Assembly (NCBI GenBank): GCA_009763385.1
Contig: CM019831.1
Coordinates: 78,000,706 to 78,064,705 of the forward strand
From: Coix lacryma-jobi var. lacryma-jobi
Taxonomy: Eukaryota; Streptophyta; Magnoliopsida; Poales; Poaceae
DNA length: 64,000 bases
Direction of reading: 5' to 3'
Position numbers and translations under genes: made by a program. Shown here in pieces: positions 36,405 through 46,910 of this stretch; position 1 is the stretch's first letter, and each line of letters opens with the position of its first letter. The notes beneath the pieces are model-generated. The model ran no database searches, was not told the origin of the DNA, and saw nothing but the letters and a program-made list of their open reading frames with translations.

Positions 36405-37885
36405 GTGCATTGTCAACTACCAACACAAATCATAATGAGAGTAGAAGAAGGAAGAAGGGGAAGGCGAGAGAACTCAACCAAATGACCCAAAAGCATAGCA
36501 AAGCCGAAGAAGGTCAAGTGGAAAGTGCGAAACAACTTGGTCCCCAAAGACATGGGCAACGGCTCGACGCAACCAAGCAAAGCAAAACTAGCCCTCAAGA
36601 AGAGGTAGAACAGGCTGAACACCGCTAGCAAAAATCAATTGAAAATATCAAAGCAAAAATGCTAGTCCCTCAAGACAGAGGCACAGAGGCTCAACACAAC
36701 TAGCAAAGAAAGCTCTATACCAACGCCTTATGGCCAACAGGAAGCAAGAAAAACTCCCCCTCAAATAGTGCAAGCAAGGGTTATGATTTGCAATCTCTCC
36801 CCCTTAGATGAAAATGCACTAATCAAGAAACATTTCTCCCCCTGGGAAAATGCACCAACAAAAATTGCCAACACGCAGAATTCTCCCCTTCCAAAATGCA
36901 AATGAGACAAAATGCAAGTTAGGAGCTTCAGGAGTATACTCAAAAGAGTGCAAAGGTGCTCTTCAGAGTTCTGAACCGATGACTCAGAAAAATACACAGA
37001 ATGCTAGCAAAGGCTCAAACTGATCACTAAGTCTGAAATGAGAGCAAAAGAGCAGTTTGTAACCGAAAAGGTATTCACCATCAAAATAGCACAGACATGT
37101 ATAGATAGGAAGTCAAACAAGTGCTAATCATGTATACAAGGTGAACTACCCCTAGCATAGTTCAAACATCATGCTGAGATCAATTTAGGCATATACTTGT
37201 GATTTCAGATTTTAATCGGAGTTGCAGCGGTGAAATTACACAAGTTCAGAAAACAGCATGTGACTGCGAGAGGTTGAATGCTTGTTATTGCCTAACTTTC
37301 CAACTGTGCGAAGCCTATGCATAAGTAATCAGAAGCTTAAAGCAACAGTTTCGGTCATACACTACACAGCTGAAGTTTAACTCAAAGTGCAATGAGAAAC
37401 AGTCTCAAAACTGTGACGTGCTAACACGCAAACCCATCTCGATCTTTCCAATTCACTTAACTTGGTTCAGATTTTAAATAGAATATGACATACCAAGCAA
37501 GTGAATGACTCAACACTAGAGACATAGCAACCTAGCATATATGAAAAGCACATGTGACTTCAACACATCCTACACATGCTAGTTGCATATCTCAATGGTT
37601 AACATTTTCAAGTTTTAAGTTCATTATCAAATTCACCATTCAAAAATAGCTCAACTCATAGTATGCACTAGTGATCAGAAGGAGCATAAGCTACAACATC
37701 AACATAAAGCATCGGAGCAAAAACTACACAGAGCATAGTTACATTCTTCAGATTATACACATGAAGCTCAGAATGTAAAAGCGTATGCTGAAATGCAAAA
37801 GATGCACAAAGAAATAAAAAAGAAGCAAAAACAACTGAAACCAAAAAGTCAGTGTATCATACAAAATCCAAAGTGTTTCCCCCAT
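36405..37885 (-). other. Non-coding 3' region of element III
   Basis: No gene and no envelope-like ORF, although envelope-like genes occur here in some SIRE relatives. Three AAGACA-type stem-loop repeats lie at 36535-36577, 36588-36628 and 36661-36704. Other stretches align loosely with 3770-4700 of element I. Confidence 0.7.
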
Positions 37886-39985
37886 CTAAAAGGGGAAACA
37901 CACACCAAGCTCACCTCTCAACCGATTAAAGGTTGATTGGTCCAAAGGCTTGGTAAAAATATCAGCAAGCTGATGATGAGTATCGACATGGCGAAGGTCG
38001 ATATCACCCTTCTCATAGTGGTCTCGCAGAAAATGAAAGCGCACATCAATGTGTTTGGTCTTCGAGTGAAGCACGACGTTCTTAGCAACGCTAATCGCAC
38101 TCGTGCTGTCACAAAGCAATGGAACACTAGAAAAGCTCAGACCAAAATCACGCAAAGTGGCCATCATCTAGAGTAACTGGGAACAGCAGCTAGCCGCAGC
38201 AACATACTCAGCCTCCGTGGTAGACTGGGCAACGCTAGACTGCTTGCGAGAAGACCATGAAACAAGAGAAGAACCAATAAACTGGCAAGTCCCAGAAGTG
38301 GACTTGCGATCAATACGGCAACCAGCAAAATCTGCATCGGAATAACCACAAAGGGAAAGGGTGGAGGAAGCAGAATACCAAATCTCGAATTCTGGAGAGA
38401 AGGATAAGTACCTCATAATGCGCTTGACCGCCTGACGGTGAGAGGTGCGCGGCGACGCCTGAAAGCGCGCGCACAGGCACACCACGAACTGGATGTCCGG
38501 GCATGTCGCCATCAGGTACAGCAGCGACCCGATCATACTCCGGTACTCCTTCTGGTCCACTGCTTCTCCCTCCTTGTCCGCATCCAGGGCCGTCGTGGTC
38601 GCCATGGGTGTTGGAAGAGGCTTGGCCTCACCCATGTCAAACTTCTTCAGGATATCTCTGGTGTACTTGCCCTGGTGCACAAACGTTCCTTCCCGGGTTT
38701 GCTTGATTTGCAACCCGAGGAAAAACGTCAACTCGCCCATCATGCTCATCTCGGACTCCCTGCTCATAATGTCTGCAAACTTGGCAACCAAAGTGTGAGA
38801 AGAACCACCAAAAATGATATCATCCACGTAAATTTGGACCAAGAGAGTATCACTTCCTTGCTTGAGGAGAAAGAGCGTTTTATCTACACATCCCATTTTA
38901 AAACCCTTAGCAAGCAAAAAGGTTTTCAACCTATCATACCAGGCTCTAGGGGCTTGTTTCAAACCATACAAAGCTTTGTGAAGTTTAAAAACATGGTTTG
39001 GAAACTTGGGATTTTCGAAACCGGGGGTTGTCTAACATACACCTCCTCTTCTATGTAGCCGTTTAAGAAGGCACTCTTGACATCCATTTGAAAAAGTTTG
39101 AAACCTTTGGATGTAGCAACAGCCAAGAGTATCCTAATAGCCTCCAAACGTGCTACAGGAGCAAATGTCTCCTCATAGTCTATCCCCTCCTTCTGACTAT
39201 ATCCCTGGGCTACGAGTCTGGCCTTGTTTCGCACAACATGGCCATCTTCTCCCTGTTTGTTTTTGAAAACCCATTTTGTCCCAATTGGATGACACTCAGA
39301 AGGTGGAGACACTAGAACCCAAACCCGATTTCTCTCAAAGTTCTCAAGCTCCTCATGCATGGCATTGACCCAATCAGGATCCGTCAAAGCGTGTCCAACA
39401 TCCCGTGGTTCAAAATCAGCAACAAATGCAGAATGAGCAAAGTGAGAAATTTGCCTTGACCGGCTGATGCGTTCATCGATGCTGCCGATCATCTGCGGAG
39501 GCGGGTGCTGGCGCTGAATGTGTCGTGGCGCCTCCCAGGCCGAAGTGGCCTCCCCCTCAACAGCAGTTGGTGCCTCCTTGGGTACAAAGGGTACCACTCG
39601 AGGTGGCGGATCCCACGGCCCCCAGGAAGACGATGTGTCGGGGCCATGAGTCGTCGTAGAGGCCGCTCTTTGCGGCACAGCAGCTGGAGGAGGTGATGGG
39701 TCATCTATCCCTTCAGCACCTTCTTCTTCATCATCGAAAAGTGGTTCGCCGACCTCATGATCACCTGCACGCTCAAAACGAGAAGAAGGACAAACCATGG
39801 TCTCGTCGAAGGTGACATCGGATGTCTCCATGACTCGGTTAGTGTCAAGGTTAAGTACGCGGTAAGCATGAGTATGAGTGCCACAACCCAAACACACACC
39901 GTCAAAAGAGCGAGACTCAAACTTGTAAAAGTTGCCCTTTTTGAGTATAAAACAATGGCAACGAAAACGCTAAAATAACTCACTT
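37886..39985 (-). pseudogene. Element III Pol, C-terminal: linker, reverse transcriptase, RNase H
   Basis: Continues integrase after a frameshift near 39970. It has an acidic/Pro-rich linker, then RT beginning near 39400 (GTKWVFKNKQGEDG, LFQMDVKSAFLNG). A frameshift near 39020 moves it to the next open frame (MYGLKQAPRAWYDRL), followed by the catalytic QIYVDDIIFGG near 38825, RNase H SDADFAG near 38325, and TTEAEYVAA. A TAG at 38168-38170, where a Trp codon is expected, is followed in frame by the RNase H end (HVDTHHQLADIFTKPLD) to 37886. All copia RT landmarks remain, but the reading frame is broken in at least three places. Confidence 0.88.
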
Positions 39986-41081
39986 TGAGGAGTTTTCCAT
40001 AACGCAACTCATAAGAGGTCTTTTTCAAGAAGGCTCGAAGAAAAATGCGATTGGAAATGTAGCATGCAGTGCTCATAGCTTTAGCCCAATATCGCCTAGG
40101 AGTCCTATGCTCATTGAGCATCGTCCTGGCCATCTCTACAAGGGTCCGATTCTTCCTTTCTACAACACCATTCTGAGGCGGTGTGTAGGGGGAAGAAAAC
40201 TGATGCTCTAACCCAAAAGAGTCACAAAACTTCTCAAAATCTGAATTCTTGAATTCGGAACCATTATCACTCCGAATTGCTCGCATAGAGTTCAAAGGGA
40301 ACTCATTCTGAAGACGCAAAATCAGATTGCGAGCAAAGGAGAAAGTCTCGGTTTTCTCAGCTAAAAAGAAAACCCACGAATATCTCAAAAAATCATCGAC
40401 ACCGACAAGCACATACCACTTCCCCCCAATCGAGCTCACCCGAGCCGGACCAACAAGGTCCATGTGCAAAAGCTCTCCAGAGCGCTTAGTCATGACCTGA
40501 GTCACTGGATGGTGGGGAGCGGCTACCATCTTCCCATGTCTACAAGAATGGCGAACAAGATCCTTCTCCATGGATAACTTGGGCAATCCTCGGATTAAGC
40601 CAAGTGAACTAAGTCTTGCAAGCAAGTCAAAGCTCAGGTGACCTAGTCTCCTATGCCACTTCCAAAGATCAGAGGAGGAAGGTCCCGCCAAAAGACAATG
40701 AGAAATTCCAAACGACTTTGAGAAATCCGCACGAAAGACTTTTCCAAAGGGCGAAATCACACAAACAAGATTGCCCTGAGGATCCAAAATGCGACTGAGA
40801 TTCGGTTTAAAACGAATCTCATAGTCATCATCAAAAAGTTGCGAAACAGAAAGAAGGTTAAAATGCAAGTTGGAAACAAGAGCAACATCGCGCAACACAA
40901 AGTGCTCATTAACTCGCACAGACCCACGAGACAGCACCTTACCTTTGCTGTTGTCGCCGAAGGTGATATACTCCTTTCCGGCGACCGGACTAAGACTGGA
41001 GAACCACTTGGTGTTTCCGGTCATGTGCCTCGAACACCCGGAATCCACCAACCAAACGTTCTCCAATCGTTTTACAAACAT
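39970..41081 (-). pseudogene. Element III protease and integrase
   Basis: ATG at 41081 overlaps the gag stop by one base (TAATG). Protease DSGCSRHMTG lies near residue 13, then GAG-pre-integrase with WHRRLGHLSF, then the integrase core with HMDLVGPA, SDNGSEF and PPQNGVVERKNRT supplying the catalytic D, D and E. After ELRYGK the frame is lost near 39970-39985; homology continues in another frame. Element II has the same segment at 10642-11448. Confidence 0.88.
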
Positions 41082-43778
41082 TAATAAAAAGACATAGGGT
41101 GAGCATACGGTCCAACACTGGGGTTAGTGAAGTAAGGGGAATACCAGTGTTGGGCCGGCTGCTCAAAAGAACGGTTAGCGAAAAGACCATTCCTAGCACA
41201 CCTACGAAGGAAGCGATCACCACGTTTAGAAGAACGTGGTCCGCTGGGCAAGGAGCACTCACCGCGATACTCAAAACGCGGTGGGGGAAAACGCTCAACT
41301 ACAACGCCACCGCCACGGGGTCCATAGCCTACAACTGTAGGCTCCCGCCGGGCATGCTCTCTACGAGGCCTAGGCCTTGGAACTTGAGGCGCTGCACCTC
41401 TAGGTCTAGCATCTTCCCTCGGAGCTCTCCTCTGTCTAGGCCTGGGAACTTGAGGTTTTGGACCTTTGGGCCTAGCCGCTCTCCTCGGAGCTCTCCTCTG
41501 AACATTCGGCACATGTACATCATGGAAAGGATGGTACATGTCCGTGTTGTTCATCTCCTTTGCACGGCGCGCCTCTCTCTTGCGCCGAAAGCAAAACTCA
41601 CTCAAGTGTCCATCTCTCCCACAATGCTCACAATGGTACCTCACCGCTCTCAAAGGGGGTTGTTGGTACACATGGTTGTGGGTGTGGATCACCTTGCCCT
41701 TCTGTGGCAACAGCTCCTCGCGAATAGGTGGCATCGTATCAAGCTTGTTTTTCAGGTGGTTAGGTTTGGGATGCCACACTTGGTTCTTGGGTGGAGCTCT
41801 CAGAGGTTCCTCAAACACCCCATCCTTGGTGTTAGGCTTGAGAGGCTCTTTGGTTGGAAGCTTGGTCAGTTTGGGAGTAGTGGTGGAGTTGGGCTTCTCA
41901 CTCGGGTTTAGACAACTAGACTCACCAATCTTCCCGAAAGCAGAAACATCAACACCCGGAGCAAAACCTACACCGGGACCTCTAGCAGCTCGCTTGAATT
42001 GGGAGATCATCATCCCGAGCTGTGGCTCACCACAAGACACCCATGACAAGATGGTCCGAAGGTATGTGTTTTCCTCCTCGGTTTGCATCTTGTCATGCTT
42101 CACATTTGCAATCTCCATCTCCAAACCCTCGCACAAAACGCACCTAGTCACACAAGTGCTACCCGAGATGGCCTCCTCAAGAGACACAATCTTGGCATTC
42201 TTCTCTGCCAACTCGGATTGCAAGACAGGACAAGTCTTGCACGCACCCAACAGCATGGGTCTAGCCCGGAGCTCATCCACCTCTCCTACGAACGCAACAT
42301 ACTTACTTCTCAAAGTGAGAAGATCAGTCATGTGCGTGGTGCACGCCTCGCACTCCTTCTCATCGATAACAACTACGGTGGACTTGACAGAATCAAGTTC
42401 CTTCACCGTATCCTCCCACTTCTGCCTAAACTCCTTGCGCTCTCTAGCGGCACGCCTAAGCAGCTTATCTTGGCTAAGAAACGCGGCAGTAAGTTTCTCG
42501 ACCTCAGCGGAAAGCTCATCGTGGGTCAGAGATACCTGGGAGGTGTCATCGTCGTCGTCGTTGTTCCGAGGAGAGTTCACCAGCTCGCCGTCGACCTCCT
42601 TGCCGAGGGCCATGGTGCAGAGGCCATCGTCGTCGGCGAAGAAGCAGAGACCGTTCAGCTTGTCCTCGATCCTCTTCTTCTTCTCGGACTCGTCATTGCT
42701 TGAGCAAGCGGAGTCGTCATCCGAGCCGTCGACGTCACTGAGCGTGGCGAAGAACACACGCTGCTCAGCCTGGGCCTTCTCCAAGTACTTCTTCTTGATG
42801 TACTCCTTGTCGAAGCCGCCCCTCCGCTTGTGCCTCGCGGGGATGTACTTCTCCTTGCGCTTGCCGGAGTCGTACTTGTGCCCATGATCGCCCTTCCCAG
42901 ATGAATGCTTCTTCTTGGGACAGTTGGCGATGAAGTGGTCGGGGTCGCCGCACTCGTAGCATCCCGAGCGTCCTCCTCCGCGGTGACGGTTCATGCGGTT
43001 GTTGTGAAACCGCGAGAACCGGTTGACGAGCAAGGCTAGCTCGTCATCCCCCAAAGACTCAAGCTGGTCCTCTGTGATAGAAAAGAGAGAAGAGAGAGCA
43101 AATCCTCTAGAGGGGTTAGCAGAAGAGCCAGAAACCAAAGCCATTGACGGGCCAGAAGGATTCTCATAAGAAGCCCTTGCCATGGCATCAATCTCACTGG
43201 ACTTGAGATTACTGAAGAGCTCGTCGCACGTGAGGGTCTCATAGTTAGGTGATTCGATGATCGCCTGAACTTTGGAGTCCCACACCGACCGATCAAGAGT
43301 ATGCAAAAGCTTCAAAGCCCTCTCATGATCGTCGAAAGGCAACAGCTCCTTGTTAGCTCTCATCATGTTGACAATCACCTAAAAGCGAGCAAATAAACTT
43401 TCTATGCTCTCGCCACGCATATGTCGAAAGTTCTCATACTCTCGCTTGAATGACTCGTAGAGGCGGGTTTTGACTTGAGAGGTTCCCTCATGAAAGCGCA
43501 TGAGGGTAGCCAAATCTCCCGAGCCGTAACGAGGTGAGAGACACGATCAAACTCACTCATGCTCAGGCATGAGAAAAGAGCATTATGGGCTCGGCTATTG
43601 GCATCGTGCTCATCGATCTAAAGCTGAGTGACACGAGCAGCCAAGACCACGTAATCGGCAGAGTTGCAAATATCCCAGATGGAAGCACCCAAACTCTGCA
43701 GATAGGCCGACATGCGTATCTTCCAATACGCATAGTTGGTCCCATCGAAAAACGGCGGTTTCCCACGCCGTGATCCAT
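41081..43778 (-). pseudogene. Element III Gag
   Basis: Starts at Met 43778, a few tens of bases from the primer site. A one-base deletion near 43760 shifts the frame, and TAGs lie at 43618-43620 and 43379-43381, both where element II has CAG. The remaining 43378-41081 is open for 765 codons: DELFSNLKSSEIDAMA, zinc knuckle CYECGDPDHFIANC near 42960, a lysine/arginine block, an acidic stretch (DDSACSSNDESEKKK), CxxC motifs in coiled coil (CEAC, CKTC, CVLC), a second knuckle CEHCGRDGHLSEFC near 41610, and an Arg/Pro-rich tail. This is longer than most copia Gags, as expected for SIRE relatives. Confidence 0.85.
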
Positions 43779-43827
43779 GTCGCCTTCTGTGGATCTGGAA
43801 CCGGCTAAGGTGGAAGATCCTTAACCC

Positions 43828-43839
43828 GCTCCGATACCA
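43828..43839 (-). other. Primer binding site of element III
   Basis: Minus strand TGGTATCGGAGC, one base from the initiator-Met complement TGGTATCAGAGC. Confidence 0.85.
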
Positions 43840-43841
43840 AT

Positions 43842-45912
43842 TGAAGGACCGAGAAAGCACTAGCAAGATGACCAGAGGGGGGGTGAATGGGAGCTCAAAA
43901 ATTTCTCTCAAAACTTTGGCCAAATGTCCCAAAATCAACCCCGAGAAACTGCGACAGAAACCGTGATGCCCACGACCCTTGGAAGAGGGTGGATGATCCC
44001 TAGGATCACAGCGAGGCACCACAAGAAGATACCAAACCAAATGCCAAAAGCTCCGACTCGAACACAACCCCAAAAACCAAGTCCTGAATGTAGATTGTCG
44101 GCTACATCGAGAATCTCCTAAATACCTATGCTAACAAGTAGCAAAGATACCTAGAGAGGTTCCTTGGTCAACTCTAGGGCCAAACGAGAACTCCGGAGAC
44201 CAAGCGTACAAGCCGGGAGAGCAAACGCACTAAACCGGAAGACACAGCAGGTTCTCGGACTGTCCGACCCTGGGGTCTCGGACTGTCCGCCCCTACCGCG
44301 GACTGTCCGCGCTCTGGTAGCGGACTGTCCGCCGGTCAAGTGAGCAAAAACGCACTGCTGGTAAAAACCCACTGCTCGGTACCGGACTGTTCGCACTTTA
44401 GCACGGCGGACTGCCCGCCGGTGACCTGAGCCAGAAACAGCACGGACTGGCCGCGGCTGGACTGGACCAGCCCCGACGCGCGGACTGTCCGCGCCCTGAG
44501 TGGCAGACCGTCCGCAGTCACTCAGGGAGGGCGATTTTGTTCGCCCTTCACCCAAATCAATCCCAAATCGAATCAACTCACAATCCCACGTTCCCAAACT
44601 TGGAGAGGATGATCACGGAGTAGTTAGGAGACTATCCCCAAGAAATCATCTGCTCAAATCAACTCAAACACCGGGAAATCAAAAGGGGAGGAGTATGAAC
44701 GAAAAAACATCACGAAAATGAAATCAACCCGATCTACTTGTTCGTAAGGAGATAGATAAATTCCTTCGGTGGAAATGATCTCCTTTCAAATACGAACAAG
44801 TTGATTCAAACGGATTTCGCAAAGACGCAGTAGGGAGAGAGATCGAGTGACGGGAAAATCACGGAGAAACGAAGAACGCGAAGAACACAAACCAAAACGC
44901 GAATCAACACATCGATCTGCAACCGTGTGGCTACCACACGCTACAACAGTGAGGTTACGGCCTCACTTCCTCAAAATCTCCAGTACACAGAGGTATGGTT
45001 CTTTTCGGATCTCAGCTAGCTACAGCAGGGGATTGGGAGAGTAGGAAACCCTAGAGGCAAAGAGCAAATGACTGAGATGACTAACTGAGATAGTTGGGGA
45101 GGAGGGTGTCTCCCCCTACTTATCCTAATTTCTAATTCCTACTCTACCCCTCTCTAATTACAGAGCGAACCAGCTAAACCCTAAGGTTATTCTAGACCAA
45201 CTCGGTGGTAGGTGGATCCGACGGCCACGCCCGCACAACTCGTAGCGTTGCCTCAACGCAACCTCCCGATTGTCGCCACGTGCTGCCCTCGCTCTGCACC
45301 CCCGGTTTTGTGGCCCAAACCGGGAAACCAGCCTTTCCAGCCAACCCCTGGTTTTGAGGCCCAAACCGGGAAACCAGCCCACCAGCTTCTGAGTTTTGAG
45401 GCCAAACACAGCAAACCCTCAGCGTCCAGGTTTTGAGGCCCAAACCTGGAAACCGTCCTCAGCCCGAGTTTTGTGGCCAAACTCGGAAACCATCCGCACC
45501 CAGGTTTTGAGGCCCAAACCTGGAAACCGTCCACCCGATGGTTTTTCCCTGGCTCTACCACCAAACCGACGTCGTAGATGGGATGCACCTCCCGTGCACC
45601 CCGTCCACCGACACGTGTCCCCAAGTCCACGACTTAGGCAACACATGACCGCAAGTCTTCACTTGTAGCTGCTACAGGCTGCCAGCCACCACAGCTGATC
45701 CTCGGGCCTCTAGTCCCTCAGTCCAAGCCTCACGTCCGCCCTTTGCCACTCTCGGTCCATCGGCACGGCACGTCTCTACTTGACCTTCACCTCGCCTTCG
45801 ATCACTACATCTGTGCTCGACACCTGCACAACACAAGCCAAAGAACATGCACATCATCCTAGTTGACAATCACTCATCACTCAGAGACTCGGCATACACC
45901 CATGTATCCGCA
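43842..45912 (-). repeat. 5' LTR of element III
   Basis: 2,071 bp; palindrome array at 44252-44520, TATA-like motif near 45117-45125, hairpin array at 45299-45562. Same plan as 34338-36388. Confidence 0.92.
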
Positions 45913-46118
45913 GTGTCTCCCAGAGGTTCCCTTGACCAAAAGTAGCGAGGCTCTCTCCCATCTGGGTATCCCACAGAACGCAGAACCCTCCAGAGCAACG
46001 TCGGTGTCCCAAACACATCCAGGAACTTGTCCTTGCACCGCTCGGACCTGGGTGCTAACTGGTGCCTGGGAACCCTGCCACCTGTCGACTTACGCGCGGT
46101 CTCCTTGGTTTGTGCCAT
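45913..46118 (-). pseudogene. Element VI ORF1, N-terminal part: histone H3 tail-like sequence
   Basis: From Met 46118 on the minus strand the protein begins MAQTKETARKSTGGRV and continues PRHQLAP. After removal of Met it matches canonical H3 residues 1-22 at 16 positions. K4, R8, K9, S10, T11, G12, G13, P16, R17, Q19, L20 and A21 are kept; R2, Q5, K14, A15, K18 and T22 differ. It then leaves histone similarity (DKFLDVFGTPTLLWRVLRS, then YPDGREPRYFWSREPLGD) and meets element III at the GTGTC duplication; the frame resumes at 34332. An in-frame Met 20 codons upstream (46178) could extend it, but only the inner start would give an H3-like free N-terminus. The inner ATG directly follows CTACAG, which could also be a splice acceptor. 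Confidence 0.75.
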
Positions 46119-46896
46119 CTGTAGCAAGTTTATCATATTCACATAAGCATGGGTTTCCAACTCGAGAAATAAATCCATAATTAGGGAGGAAGTAATGCAA
46201 AAGGGAAAGAAAGCAATATGTCATGATGAACATGTATGAAATGTTCTGTACGTCCTTTCCACTACATACGAACTATGCAGTGGCAAACCACGGTACTCTC
46301 ATACGTTAACTATTCCGTTCTAATGATACATGGTTAGTGTACCTGCATAAGATTCATTTTAGCCCTGCCCACAGTATGAAAATCATGCATTGCTAGAATT
46401 TAAATCTAAATACTCACCTAGGTGTACACCCTGTATATACACGTAAGCAGTATATGCACCCATCAAACAGTATTACTCCCCATTACCAAGTACCTTCACC
46501 CGCACCCGTGTGTTGACGTGCACAGGTTCTAGTACCAACTACTCTTCCCTAGGCCGACGGTTGTTCGACCATGCTCTCACAACTCACCTTACCTTGGCGT
46601 AGAGGTAAACTGATCCATACATTACTATTCCGAGGAATAGCACCCATACAATTTCACCCTTGTCGTATGGACGACAGAATAAACGAAAATCAAGTATGAT
46701 GCAAGACCCTTTCCTAAGTTAGTACTTAAATAAGCCACCTGAGATCCTATGGGCATAAAGGATATGACCACTGACACACTTAGCTTTTACTGCAAATATC
46801 TTTTTACACCAACTCTGTGGATTTTTGCAAATACTTTTTGTACCCTAGTTCCTTTTTTTAAAAACATAGTCATGTGAACAGTACCCGCTGAATTAT
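46119..46896 (-). other. Untranslated leader of element VI
   Basis: Between the primer site and the H3-like ATG. No ORF of substance apart from the 20-codon in-frame extension of ORF1 from 46178. Confidence 0.6.
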
Positions 46897-46908
46897 GCTC
46901 TGATGCCA
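46897..46908 (-). other. Primer binding site of element VI
   Basis: Minus strand TGGCATCAGAGC, one base from the initiator-Met complement, two bases inside the LTR. Confidence 0.88.
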
Positions 46909-46910
46909 GC

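Larger units (their letters stand above)
34338..45912 (-). mobile_element. Element III: SIRE/Maximus-type copia retrotransposon, both LTRs present
   Basis: An 11.6 kb element with LTRs 34338-36388 and 43842-45912. Perfect GTGTC duplications lie at 34333-34337 and 45913-45917. Primer site TGGTATCGGAGC is at 43828-43839 and a polypurine tract at 36389-36404. All copia domains are present in gag-PR-INT-RT-RH order on the minus strand, but with at least three stops and several frameshifts. It is inserted within ORF1 of element VI. In the first 345 aligned LTR bases I count about 15 differences, and the right LTR has about 20 extra bases at 44287-44306. Confidence 0.92.

Noticed and set aside
36405..37885. 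Possible envelope-like gene after pol in element III
   Set aside because: No open frame of useful length on the element strand; only short frames and the stem-loop repeats.
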